A DNA stretch of 44,033 nucleotides from Planctomycetaceae bacterium (GTDB lineage: Bacteria; Planctomycetota; Planctomycetia; Pirellulales; Pirellulaceae). Numbering within the stretch: the first letter of the stretch is position 1; each line of letters opens with the position of its first letter. Below the pieces are notes generated by a model that searched no databases, was not told where the DNA came from, and worked only from the letters and a program-made list of their open reading frames with translations. Shown in pieces: positions 16,501 to 25,334 of the stretch. Made by a program: the position numbers and the translations under genes. The stretch is from positions 1 through 44,033 of the forward strand of contig JAAYDI010000212.1 of the NCBI GenBank assembly GCA_012729315.1. Reading direction: 5' to 3'.

Positions 16501-19500
16501 ATGCGGACGCGTTTACCGCCGCGTACCCGGGTCTGGCCGGGGGCGGGGCCGGTCCCGACATCCTGATCGAAGGCCTGGCCCAGACCGGCCTGAGCGTGGA
16601 CGGCAACGGCGCCGTCAATGGCGACCAGTTGTACGTCTACGCCCCGAGCGAGCTGGATCTCGTCGACCCGGCGACGACCGTGGCGCCGTTCGGCCTGCTG
16701 GGGGCCGGCGTCATTATTTCCGGCTGGGGCACCGGCAACGCCTACGACGGCATCATCGTGACCGACGCGCTGGTCGCCATCCAGAACGCCGTGGCCGGAC
16801 CGCTGGTTGCCGTGAACATCAACACGGCCAGCTTCCGGCAGGTGGCAGACAGCTTGACGCCCGGCCTGATCGTCAACACCGGTTCCGAGGCCTTGCCGTC
16901 GTCCTCGGGTGTCGCGGACGACATCACGGCTCTGCAGTCGTACGACATCGCCATCAGGATCAACGGTGGCGATCCGGACCCGGCATTTGCGCCGCAAGGG
17001 GATCGGTTGTCGCTCACGACTGTGGGGGAGATCAATGTTTACAGCGACAAGGCGGTTCCCCCCGCGGTGACGATCACGACGTCCGATCCAGCCTCGGGCT
17101 TGCTGTCCAAGGCGCTCACCTGGAGTTCGATCGAGGACGTGGTGCTGACGCCCGGTCTGACCAGTCAGACCGTGAATCTGATCGGCGACAACAACGATCC
17201 GGAAGTCGATCAGAACGATCACTTCGTGGTGGTGGGCGCGGATGTCGATTCGACGCTGCCCGCACTCGGTGCGCTGGCGGGCAATCCGGCCTTCAATCCG
17301 ACGGGCGCCGTGGCCGATCCGCGGTTTGAGATCGACACCGATGGCGCCAACGAGTTCTTCCTGATGATCAACGGCAGCGCGCCGATCGGGTTCCGGAACG
17401 TCGTGTTCTTGAACGTTTTCGGGGACGACCGGAACCCGGCGCCGGGCACGCCCAGCGTCGGCCCGGACGACATCGACACGCTGGAACTCACCCCCTATGC
17501 CGACAACACGCCGGCAGGGTGGGGCATCGACGTGCGGTTCGACGAAGGTAATCCGGTCCAGGACGACGGCGCGGCGGCCGATCTGCTGATCTACCACACG
17601 GTCCAGCATGTCGGCGTGTCGGAAGACATCGTGGTCCGGCCGTCGGGTGCCGAGCGTGGTGAGGTGCGCGTCACGAACGGCGCCTTCGGCACGCCCATTG
17701 TGGCGATCAGCTACAGCACTAACCTGGATCTGATCGTGCTCGATGACGACGGCGATCTGAGCGACACGGACACGCTGCGGCTCCAGGGCACCAACGCGGA
17801 CAATCCGGGCACCAGCGGCGACGACCGGGTGATCGCTGATTTTTCCGCGGCGGGCGACGTGGCGCACCCGCTGGTGGTGGTCAGTGATGCCAACCCGGTC
17901 AATCCGCTGGAGCCGATTCTCTACCGGGTGCGGGACTTCCAGGGGTTTGACACGGTGACCCTGGACACACTGGGAGGCGCGGACACGATCAGCGTGATCG
18001 GCCGCGCGGACAACAGCCTGTTGGTCAACGTGTTGAGTGGCGGCGGCAGCGACACGATTCTCGTGGCACCGGCCCAGGCCGCCGGCGCGGGCCTGTTCGT
18101 CAACGTCGACGGCGGCGCGCCGTACACCGGTGACGCGCTGGTGATCGCCGATCTGGACGCGGCGGGCAACCCGGTTCAGCTCGGCGCCGACGACTTCGTG
18201 GTGGTCGGTCGCGGCCGCGTGCCGGATGCCGGCACGGTGCAGACCTATCGCAGCGGCGTGCGGACCCCCGGCATCGCCTACGAGAACGTGGAGATTGTCG
18301 CACCGCACGTCGCGGGGGGCGACAACCTGCTGATCCTCGGCCCGGACCGGTACGAGTCGAACGAGTTCCGCCAGACGGCCACGTACCTGGGATCAGGCGC
18401 GGCGCTCAATGTGCGGGACCTGTCGATCTTCCCGCATGGCAACGAGCATCTCGGGGTGCCGGCCGATCAGGATTACTACCGCGTGGTGGCGGCCGAGACC
18501 GGGATCCTGGACGTCCTGGTCCACTTCCACATCTATGACGCGGGGCTCTTTCCCGCCGGTGGCGATCTGAACGTCGAAGTGGTTGACGGGAACGGGAATG
18601 TGATCGGGGGGGCCGGCACGTTCGGCAACGCGGATGCGACGCCGGACGCGCGCGTCCGTATCCCGGCCGTGGCCGGGCAATCGTACTACGTGCGTGTGTT
18701 CGGCGCCACGGCGGATGTGATCAACGGCTACGATATGACCATCCTCCACACCGCCCTGCCGGTGCCGTATGGCATCGAGCTGGTCGATCTGCCGGTCGAT
18801 CCCGGCTACGACACCACTCAGGATCCGCCGGCCAGCAACAGCGATACGGGGCGTTCGCATCTGGACGACGTGACGGCCGACAACTCGCCGGCCATCATCG
18901 TGCGGCTGGATGACGGTATCCTGCGGCACGATCTGCCCGGCAATGGCACGGACGGCTCGCCGCCGGACGAAGTGATTGCGATTCCCTTCAACCCGTCACT
19001 GGATCCCGCTTCCACCGCTGCCGGGTTCCGCGTGGCCATCTATGTGGAAGGTGATCCGCAGCAGCCGGGGGTCAGCCCGCAGACCGTCATCGGGTACGCG
19101 CTACCCGGGGCGGTCGAGGGGGTCTATGTGTTCGACTTCGACGATGCGGTCGTGCCGGACGCCGTGGATCTGGTGGACGGCAGCCATTTCATCTCGGCGC
19201 GGGTGGAGATCATCGATCCGGCCACGCCCACCCAACGCGGATACGGCGCGCGCAGCGCGGCGCTGGAGATCGTCATCGACACGGAGATTCCTCTCATCAG
19301 TTCGCTCGACCTGGTCGACGATGGCCTGTGCCCGTACGCTCCGGACCACGTCACTAACAACACGTCCCCGTCGTTCCATGGCTACGCCGAGGCGAACTCG
19401 ATCGTCCGTTTCTACCTGGATCTCAACGCCAACGGTACGCTGGAACTGGATGTCGACCGGCTGCTGGGTGAAACCGTGGCCGTGCCGTATGACGGCAACA

Positions 19501-21686
19501 ATCAGTTCCCGAACGGTTACTACACGTTCACCACCCCGGTGGATCTCAACGATCCGGCTCTGGGGCTGCCCTACGACGGGTTGCGGACGATCTTCGGCAC
19601 GGCTGAGGATCTGGCGGGCAACGTCACACCGGAGTCCGAGGCGTTCGTCGCGCGGTTCTTCCTGGACACGCAGGGACCGCAGATCACGAGTGTGATCGTG
19701 ACGAGCGACCCGACATACGATCTGTTCGATCCGAAGCCCAGCACGTCTGGCCCCACGCCGCTGGTCGACAGCCTGACGATCAACGTGCGCGACCTGTCCA
19801 ATCGCGAGTCGCCCGACCTCCTGCACCCGGCCCTGGTGGCCGCGATCGCCACCCACCCGGGATACTTCCAGGTGGTGGGCGATGCGAATGGCATCATCCC
19901 GATCGAGTCGGTCGCGTTCGTCACCGCACCGGTGGTCGGCGGGGCGCCGGCGACGGGCAGCATCGTGATCACGTTTGTCGACCCGCTGCCCGACGACCGC
20001 TACACCCTGATCGTGGCGGACGAATTGATGGATCCGGCCTGCAACAGGCTGGATGGCGAGTCGAATGCGGATGAGCCGCACGAGACGGTGCTGTTCCCGA
20101 CCGGTGACCGGGTACCGGGCGGCGACTTCGTGGCACGCTTCACCATCGACAGCCGGCCGGAGATCGGTGTGTGGGCGGCGGGCAACGTGTGGGTCGACAC
20201 GAACGGCAATATGACCTTCGATCCCACAAACGCCGATTACACCAACCGGGACATCATCTATCAGCTGGGTTACACCAGCGACGATGTGTTTGCCGGCAAC
20301 TTCTCCGCGTTGCCGGGGGACGTGGCCGATGGCTTCGACAAGCTGGCCGTCTACGGCAAGGTGGGGAAGGTCTGGCGGTGGCTGGTGGACACCGACAACA
20401 ACGGTGTCGCGGACATTGAGCAGATCGACCCGTTGAATATCAACGGCCTGCCGGTCGCCGGGGAATTCGACGGCAATGTCGCCAACGGTGACGAGGTCGC
20501 TCTGTTCACCGGCACGACCTGGTACTTCGATCGGAACCACGACTATCGGGTCGACGCGGACACGGCGCTGGTGACAGCCATGCGCGGCTATCCGATCGTG
20601 GGCGACTTCGACGGCGACGGATTCGACGACCTGGCGACCCTGACGGACGACCGGTTCCAGGTCGACCTGGCCAACGGGGTGCTGCGCGGGTGGGACGGCG
20701 TGGCCGACCACACCTTTACGTACGGCTATATCGGCGTGCGTGCCCGGCCGGTTGCCGCGGATATGGATCAAGACGGGTTTGACGACTTCGGCGTCTGGGA
20801 TCCCGACCGGTCTGGTACGCTCCCCCGGGAAGCCGGCGAGTGGAACTTCCTGGTCTCCAACGGCGCTTCGGTGCTCGATCGGATCGAGGTGGATCCGATC
20901 ACGGGCGGCCACCGTGTGACGTTCACGCCGGTTCCGTTTGGACCTGACATGTACGCCAAGTTCGGCGATGATTACGCCCTGCCAGTGGTGGGCAACTTCG
21001 ATCCGCCGGTGACGGGTGGCGGCAGCGTCAGCAAGCCGGGTGGCAACCTGCACACCAATCTCCACCTGCCGCTGGACGTCAACGACGATGGGTTTGTTAC
21101 CCCGCTCGATGCGCTCCTGGTGATCAATCGCCTCAACCAGGACGGCGGGGGACGCCTCTCCGGCCTGGCCACGTCCCAGCCCTATCTGGATGTCAACATG
21201 GACGGATTCCTGTCACCGATCGATCCGCTGATAGTGATCAACTACTTGAACAGGAATTCCGGCGGTGGCGAAGCGGAAGGAGAGTTGCAGGGCGCGGCCG
21301 CGTATAACTCGGCCGCTGTGGCGCTCGACAACGTGCTCGACGACACCACGCCGTGGGCCGGTGAGTCCGCACTCGCCAACGTGGTGGTTCTGGGGGACGC
21401 GATCCGCGGAGCGGGCATCACGGTGGTCCAGACCGCGGTGGCCAACCCGCAGGCGGCCGTGGTCGGCTACACGGCATCCGTCGGGTACCTGCCGTTTGCC
21501 GCGCAGGAGCTGTGGCTCGAATCGGTCGGGGACGAAGCGCTGCGCGAGTACCTTGAAGCGGCTCAAGAGCCGGGACTCCTGGACACCCTGTCCCTGGACG
21601 ACCTACTGTCCCAGGCGGCCGTCGATGTGCGCGATGCAGCACGGTCCGCCGTCGACGAAGTGTTCCAGCGCTGGAATCAGGCCTGA
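13545..21686 (+). CDS. Giant secreted subtilisin/sedolisin-like protease with dockerins
   Basis: A 2713-residue extracellular protein. The GTG at 13545 has a strong RBS (GGAGGAA, six bases upstream). A basic N-terminus leads to the planctomycete export motif LEPRLLLA (residues 45-52). A peptidase domain spans about 195-600: Asp204 in VISDS, DEGRAM at 238-243 followed by IHDIAPGA, FSSAGDWG at 316-323, and Ser543 in GTSASAP. Glu239 sits where subtilisins carry the catalytic His, and Asp321 where they carry the oxyanion Asn, as in sedolisins. Repetitive beta-rich, Asp-rich segments follow. Then come a PPC-like domain (nt 18349-18756), a bacterial Ig-like domain (nt 19288-19680), FG-GAP-type repeats (nt 20160-20960) and a type I dockerin pair (DVNDDGFVTPLDALLVINRL and DVNMDGFLSPIDPLIVINYL). 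A 130-residue Ala-rich tail ends the protein. No cohesin partner is in the window. Confidence 0.85.
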   Translation: MNHRTADDRSVSSRVGRKSRLKARREARQWAWHRRMARDARVESLEPRLLLATYDGLYPNVGMDLRTLHEEYLQHVAAGGAAGAFDTSSSASAKNLWVQGDAVYSTVRVAGDFGSVLDLLQGAGFAVAASNSEGGVIEGYLPLGALGAIATATGVASVMPVTFLDPTDGQGSAANEAEWVLLADYTKGLFDVDGTGVTVGVISDSVSRVAGGLADSVASGDLPAGIPVYLEGPVDGLDEGRAMLELIHDIAPGADLAFASGAGGDAAMAAAIATLVANGADIIVDDLNGLSTEPFFQDGLAAQAVQAAVAAGVTYFSSAGDWGRSGYEAATNLKAYSDPFPDLVEIGAGVYHDWNGADDVTQTITLAPGVTDIVFQWDDPFGAVTSDMDVWLVNADGTAVLDAGLEFSIANGEPREFLHYNNLSGAPITAQLVIQRFSGTDAARFKWIGFNAPTVVEHLDVAGAFNNPHNPGHNGTEQAISVAATSWQTPTTPASYTAQGPVTRTRDAAGNPIGLQLIEKPDLTAVDQVTTSVPGFAPLVGTSASAPNAAAVAALLLQYQTTLTPAEIRTTLVDSATDIGEAGFDYVTGHGLIQSLDAMLALTNRVLPLVGDRDFADQDDTFVLTLYTGADTDHPLLESPLLEVTLNGVLLGRVELAALDLVTIDARGGSDILIVDQSNGLVTVPIQYEGGTGASDRLIHTGDPGVEMHGHYTTAPSTATGHAGLLSYNDGAVQIAFTGLEPVEDLVPAATLAIDDTIDANVINVVDGALSTVPDPVTLARETTYEVNFGGLAESIQFRNKVEVTVNALGGDDLITVNIAPLSTDDALDALIVHGDAGADTFHIQADQLVPDARHVFRGDAGVDLFNVSLATGATVVGSSVQIDGGADDNNTSSRDTVSVRDGGGARTMAWTYQSASSGDLVLDIDGGAPLQITTTEQVLWTGDAAHDDVVTLFGTAGDDDLTVAPLSASAVLAFLNGNPWGGPADADAFTAAYPGLAGGGAGPDILIEGLAQTGLSVDGNGAVNGDQLYVYAPSELDLVDPATTVAPFGLLGAGVIISGWGTGNAYDGIIVTDALVAIQNAVAGPLVAVNINTASFRQVADSLTPGLIVNTGSEALPSSSGVADDITALQSYDIAIRINGGDPDPAFAPQGDRLSLTTVGEINVYSDKAVPPAVTITTSDPASGLLSKALTWSSIEDVVLTPGLTSQTVNLIGDNNDPEVDQNDHFVVVGADVDSTLPALGALAGNPAFNPTGAVADPRFEIDTDGANEFFLMINGSAPIGFRNVVFLNVFGDDRNPAPGTPSVGPDDIDTLELTPYADNTPAGWGIDVRFDEGNPVQDDGAAADLLIYHTVQHVGVSEDIVVRPSGAERGEVRVTNGAFGTPIVAISYSTNLDLIVLDDDGDLSDTDTLRLQGTNADNPGTSGDDRVIADFSAAGDVAHPLVVVSDANPVNPLEPILYRVRDFQGFDTVTLDTLGGADTISVIGRADNSLLVNVLSGGGSDTILVAPAQAAGAGLFVNVDGGAPYTGDALVIADLDAAGNPVQLGADDFVVVGRGRVPDAGTVQTYRSGVRTPGIAYENVEIVAPHVAGGDNLLILGPDRYESNEFRQTATYLGSGAALNVRDLSIFPHGNEHLGVPADQDYYRVVAAETGILDVLVHFHIYDAGLFPAGGDLNVEVVDGNGNVIGGAGTFGNADATPDARVRIPAVAGQSYYVRVFGATADVINGYDMTILHTALPVPYGIELVDLPVDPGYDTTQDPPASNSDTGRSHLDDVTADNSPAIIVRLDDGILRHDLPGNGTDGSPPDEVIAIPFNPSLDPASTAAGFRVAIYVEGDPQQPGVSPQTVIGYALPGAVEGVYVFDFDDAVVPDAVDLVDGSHFISARVEIIDPATPTQRGYGARSAALEIVIDTEIPLISSLDLVDDGLCPYAPDHVTNNTSPSFHGYAEANSIVRFYLDLNANGTLELDVDRLLGETVAVPYDGNNQFPNGYYTFTTPVDLNDPALGLPYDGLRTIFGTAEDLAGNVTPESEAFVARFFLDTQGPQITSVIVTSDPTYDLFDPKPSTSGPTPLVDSLTINVRDLSNRESPDLLHPALVAAIATHPGYFQVVGDANGIIPIESVAFVTAPVVGGAPATGSIVITFVDPLPDDRYTLIVADELMDPACNRLDGESNADEPHETVLFPTGDRVPGGDFVARFTIDSRPEIGVWAAGNVWVDTNGNMTFDPTNADYTNRDIIYQLGYTSDDVFAGNFSALPGDVADGFDKLAVYGKVGKVWRWLVDTDNNGVADIEQIDPLNINGLPVAGEFDGNVANGDEVALFTGTTWYFDRNHDYRVDADTALVTAMRGYPIVGDFDGDGFDDLATLTDDRFQVDLANGVLRGWDGVADHTFTYGYIGVRARPVAADMDQDGFDDFGVWDPDRSGTLPREAGEWNFLVSNGASVLDRIEVDPITGGHRVTFTPVPFGPDMYAKFGDDYALPVVGNFDPPVTGGGSVSKPGGNLHTNLHLPLDVNDDGFVTPLDALLVINRLNQDGGGRLSGLATSQPYLDVNMDGFLSPIDPLIVINYLNRNSGGGEAEGELQGAAAYNSAAVALDNVLDDTTPWAGESALANVVVLGDAIRGAGITVVQTAVANPQAAVVGYTASVGYLPFAAQELWLESVGDEALREYLEAAQEPGLLDTLSLDDLLSQAAVDVRDAARSAVDEVFQRWNQA

Positions 21687-21709
21687 GAGTGCCTGACCAG
21701 CAGATCACG

Positions 21710-21747
21710 ACGGGCACGCGCTCCACTGGGGCGCGTGCCCGTTTTCT
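21710..21747 (+). terminator. Intrinsic terminator after the giant protease gene
   Basis: A perfect 12-bp stem (ACGGGCACGCGC with GCGCGTGCCCGT) around a 9-base loop, followed by TTTTC. It lies in the 92-base gap between two convergent genes. Confidence 0.9.
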
Positions 21748-21778
21748 GTGCGTCGACCTGCCTTCGCGCCGCTGCCGT

Positions 21779-23995
21779 TTACGGGAGATCCGTGAAGCGG
21801 CATTGCGAATGGGTAACCATCGCGTTGTCCTCTTCATACGTCACGAGGTAGATCCCTTGGAAGCACTGGAGCACCTCCAGCACGTCGTGCACCTGCTGCG
21901 AGATGTCGCCCATCGGGTCCTCATCGTCCGGCTCGGCGTCGAGATCCTGGTCCTGCTGCAGCTTCAGACCGTAGTCGATCCACGGTTGGAGCGCCGCGAT
22001 CAGGCGGGCGAAGTCCAGATGCCCGGCGGCCGCCAACGGCCGATTGATGTTAGCCAGCGGGCCCTGCCCCTGCAGCGATGTGTCGGCGATCAGCCGCGCG
22101 GTGAAACGTGGCAGGTAGGACGTGACCATGACCCGGTTGGAGAGTCCGGCGTTGAGGGCCAGCTGCGCGTCCAGGCCGGTCTCGGCCGGCAGGGGATAGT
22201 AGTACACCGTGCCGCCCGAGATGTCCTTGGACTGGGGCTTGGTCAGCGTCCGGGCGGGGATTTCCTGCGGAAACGCGTCCTCCAGTTCACCGACCGAGAG
22301 CTCGTGGAGCTTGTCCCAGATCTGCTGGGCGATCCGGAGGTAGTCACTGAAGGCCGAACGCACGAGCCCCGCATCGCTGACGCCCATGGCCATCCCGATC
22401 TCCAGCATCGGCAAGGCCGTGTCGGATGGCGGCATGGCGGCATGCCACGCCGGGCTGGTCGACTTCGCGTCCAGTACCAGGGCGATCTGGCCGTCGGCAA
22501 AGGCAGGCAGCAACTTGTCCTGGGTCACCTGCGCCAGCTGAGCAAAATACGGCTGCAGCTCCTCGCGCAACTTTTCGAACGCCTCACGTTGCCCCAGGTC
22601 GCCATTCTCGGCCAGGATCCTCTCGGCGTAATACACAGCGCGCGATACCAGCTGCACCAGGACGTCCAGCTGTTCGGGATCGGACTTGCCCCGCGCCGCC
22701 CAGAAGGCGATCGGGTCGCCACCGACGTAGTTGAGTATGGTCAGATTCTTGGAGGCGTCCAAGGCGCTCTCCGTGGTCCAGGAATACGCAAAGGTCTCCA
22801 CCCCTTCCGGTGTCAAATAGCTGTAGGCCGACTGCGCACCCGGCTGGACGGCCTTCGTCTGGAGGTATTCCGTCATCTTGTCGAGGTCGGCGGCCAATTC
22901 CTCTTCCAACTCCTCGCTCAACCCGGCCATCGGCAGCACTTGGCTGATCAGCGCGCTGAGCTGATCGATCTGGCCCTCCACTCCGCTGGCCTGCGCCGTA
23001 AACGCCGCACTGGCATACGACACCTGAATGATCGCCTTGTCCGTGGCCTTCCGGAGCGGCGCCATCTCACTGCGGCTGTACAACAACGATCCCTGGCCGA
23101 GTTGTGCCAGATGCTTGTTGTCTGCGCCGAGCGACACGATCAGGTATTTGTCGCGCACGCCGATCGAGATCACCAACTGGATCGTCGACAGCCTGGTCAT
23201 CATCTGCTGCACCTGCTCCGGATCGACTCCCTGCGCGTGCTGCAGAATCAACAGCCAGGGCACCAATGAGCCGTCAAGACGCAGTGTCAGGAACTCCGCA
23301 TTGCCGATCTTCTCGCGCGTCACACGCTCCTGCATTCCCATCACCGTAGCGGTCAGCCATTCCTCCAGCCGCTTGATCTGCGCGGTGGCCGCCTCCGGAT
23401 CGCTGAGCTTCGCCCCGATCATCAGCACTGGGACCGTAAGCTGGTCCCCCTTGCTGTTGAGCACTTCCAGTACCCGGCTGAACTGAGCTGCCTGTATGTC
23501 GTCGAACTCGCCGTTGGCCAGAGCCTCCATCTGAGCCGCCTGCGATGCCGCATTGATCTCGTCGATCAACGCCAGCGCGTCGCCGAAATCGGCTCCACCG
23601 TACACGAAGAGCTCCTGTGAGACGGCGTCTTTGAGCATCGCAAGCAGCTGCTGATTGGCCGGTTGCTCGACCGCCATCTTGAGTGCGGCAAGCTGGGGAA
23701 GCTGGGGGTCCTGCCACTGCGTCAGCACCATGTTCCAGCCGGACTGTACGATCGGGAGTTGCTGGAGCTTAGCGATCGCCTGGCTGGTGGCGATCTTGTC
23801 GTACACTTCGCGCATCCGCAGCCCGGCCGCGTAGAATGCGACGTCGTCGGGCACGAAGGCCAACGAAGTCGTGTCCTGCAGCGCATCGGCGGCTTGCGCC
23901 GAGCATGGCGCGCCCAACGGCAGTACGGCGAGTACGGCGGAGAGCACGAACACAAACAGACGTGGCAGCATTCGGGACTGAATTACGCGCAGCAT
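21779..23995 (-). CDS. Secreted hypothetical protein (planctomycete type)
   Basis: A 738-residue protein that I do not recognise as a named family. It has a clear signal peptide (MLRVIQSRMLPRLFVFVLSA, cleavage probably near CSAQA) and a good ribosome binding site (GGGAG). The start of the mature part (FVPDDVAFYAAGLRMREVYD) and later stretches such as VPVLMIGAKLSDPEAATAQI and LALNAGLSNRVMVTSYLPRF recall the DUF3352-like layout. In those proteins, repeated beta/alpha units measure up along the chain. The similarity is only by impression. There are no catalytic motifs, no metal-binding Cys/His clusters and no C-terminal membrane segment. It is followed upstream by a 160-base gap and the DUF1080 gene on the same strand. 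Probably periplasmic. Confidence 0.6.
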   Translation of the reverse strand: MLRVIQSRMLPRLFVFVLSAVLAVLPLGAPCSAQAADALQDTTSLAFVPDDVAFYAAGLRMREVYDKIATSQAIAKLQQLPIVQSGWNMVLTQWQDPQLPQLAALKMAVEQPANQQLLAMLKDAVSQELFVYGGADFGDALALIDEINAASQAAQMEALANGEFDDIQAAQFSRVLEVLNSKGDQLTVPVLMIGAKLSDPEAATAQIKRLEEWLTATVMGMQERVTREKIGNAEFLTLRLDGSLVPWLLILQHAQGVDPEQVQQMMTRLSTIQLVISIGVRDKYLIVSLGADNKHLAQLGQGSLLYSRSEMAPLRKATDKAIIQVSYASAAFTAQASGVEGQIDQLSALISQVLPMAGLSEELEEELAADLDKMTEYLQTKAVQPGAQSAYSYLTPEGVETFAYSWTTESALDASKNLTILNYVGGDPIAFWAARGKSDPEQLDVLVQLVSRAVYYAERILAENGDLGQREAFEKLREELQPYFAQLAQVTQDKLLPAFADGQIALVLDAKSTSPAWHAAMPPSDTALPMLEIGMAMGVSDAGLVRSAFSDYLRIAQQIWDKLHELSVGELEDAFPQEIPARTLTKPQSKDISGGTVYYYPLPAETGLDAQLALNAGLSNRVMVTSYLPRFTARLIADTSLQGQGPLANINRPLAAAGHLDFARLIAALQPWIDYGLKLQQDQDLDAEPDDEDPMGDISQQVHDVLEVLQCFQGIYLVTYEEDNAMVTHSQCRFTDLP

Positions 23996-24155
23996 GACTT
24001 TCTCCCACCTGAATGTCGGAAACGAACGACGCCTGGCTATGGGCGACTACCCTCGGCGCACCCGGAGAGTTTCAGCGTCCACACAATGGCCACCCATTGT
24101 TTGACCTCTTCGAGCGCTTGTAAAGACGGGACCGGGGTGTGCCTCGGCGGCGCGA

Positions 24156-25328
24156 TCAGGGAGACGCGATGCGGAGATGGCGAAACCATACCGCTTCGCT
24201 GTGATTCTGCAGTCCGATGAAGCCGCGTGTCAGACGTTCGGCCAACGCCGGGAATGTGTGCTCGGTCGCGTCCAGCACAACCTGGCCGTTGTGCGTGATG
24301 GTGTAGTGGTGACCGACGCAGCAGATCTCGAGCGAGTTCCACATGCCGGGCGGTCGGGCCGTGCCTTGTGCTGCGGGGGCAATGGCGTAGAGACTGGCGG
24401 TGAACTGGTAGGGCTTCAGATCGCTGTAGCGGGGCGCGCTGTCGTCCAGGATCTGGACCTCGATCCCGGATCCGGGACCGTGATGGTTTCCGTCGCTCGG
24501 TACGCGCACGTACACGCCCGAATTGCCCCCTGCCTGCACGCGATACTCCAGACGCAACCGGAAATCGCTGTACTGCGCGCTGCTGCGCAGCCACGGACCC
24601 TCCTGCCCGGTGCATTCGAGCAGCCCCTCCGCCGCTCGCCAGCAGCGGGCGGCATCGGCGTCGGCACCTTCCCAGCCACTCAGATCGCTGCCATTGAACA
24701 GCGAGGTGAACCCGGTCTCGGTCACCTGCATGTGCGACACGGCGAGCGACGATTGGGAATCGCCGGCAACGCCGATGGCCAGCAATCCGTCCGTCCGGTC
24801 GCCGCACGTGATGGAACTGACACGCGTCCCGTTGACCGTCGTGGTCGCGCAGTTGCCGCACAATTCGATCCGCAGATGGTGCCACGTCGGGCAGGTTGCC
24901 TGGCCGCGCGACGTACGCCGCCACCGCGCGCGGGGGGCGGCCGCAGGTTGGCGCAAGCGGGCGGCGGGGCCGCACACCGCTGCGCCGCCGGGTGCCATGT
25001 CGGCGCGGAAGTAGAAAATCGGTTCGACCGGCTGCGGTCCCAGCATGCAGTAGTCCATTTCCCAGACGCAGTCGCCGAACCGATAGTCGCTGACGACCAG
25101 CTGTGTGCCGCCACGCAGTTCCAGGCGCGCAGCGTCGCGCGCGAGGGTGCCGGCCAGCAACTTCCAGGGGGTGGCATGCGGCCCGAGCACCAGCGGCAGC
25201 CGGTAACCAGCCTCCTCGGCCTCCTGCGCCTCCTCGGCGCGCATCGTGGACGGCAAGGCGAAGAGGAACAGCAGCAACAGGCCGCAGCGCAGCGGCCCGG
25301 CACACAGTTGGTGGGAAGCCGTACTCAT
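24156..25328 (-). CDS. DUF1080 (3-keto-disaccharide hydrolase-like) protein
   Basis: A 390-residue exported protein. A signal peptide covers roughly residues 1-32 (CGLLLLFLFALPSTMRAE). There are two jelly-roll-type halves. The N-terminal half (about 40-205) is a degenerate LamG/DUF1080-like module with an Ala/Arg-rich insertion. The C-terminal half is a full DUF1080 domain, opening FTSLFNGSDLSGWEG and containing GGNSGVYVRVP, GSGIEVQILDD, GMWNSLEI and GFIGLQNH. DUF1080 proteins include 3-keto-glycoside hydrolases and are often linked to Gfo/Idh/MocA oxidoreductases; one of those lies 7.5 kb away in this window. The gene starts just after the stop of the receiver-HATPase gene, so the two are probably co-transcribed. 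A GTG at 25334 is an alternative start. Confidence 0.8.
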   Translation of the reverse strand: MSTASHQLCAGPLRCGLLLLFLFALPSTMRAEEAQEAEEAGYRLPLVLGPHATPWKLLAGTLARDAARLELRGGTQLVVSDYRFGDCVWEMDYCMLGPQPVEPIFYFRADMAPGGAAVCGPAARLRQPAAAPRARWRRTSRGQATCPTWHHLRIELCGNCATTTVNGTRVSSITCGDRTDGLLAIGVAGDSQSSLAVSHMQVTETGFTSLFNGSDLSGWEGADADAARCWRAAEGLLECTGQEGPWLRSSAQYSDFRLRLEYRVQAGGNSGVYVRVPSDGNHHGPGSGIEVQILDDSAPRYSDLKPYQFTASLYAIAPAAQGTARPPGMWNSLEICCVGHHYTITHNGQVVLDATEHTFPALAERLTRGFIGLQNHSEAVWFRHLRIASP

Positions 25329-25334
25329 GAGCAC

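Noticed and set aside
16011-18308. 765-residue open frame on the minus strand inside the giant protease gene
   Set aside because: It is the mirror of a high-GC, Asp/Gly/Val-rich coding region. Its translation is His/Arg/Val-rich without domains, while the plus strand has clear domains.
19101-21065. 654-residue minus-strand frame
   Set aside because: Shadow of the FG-GAP and Ig-like part of the giant protein, with no recognisable domain.
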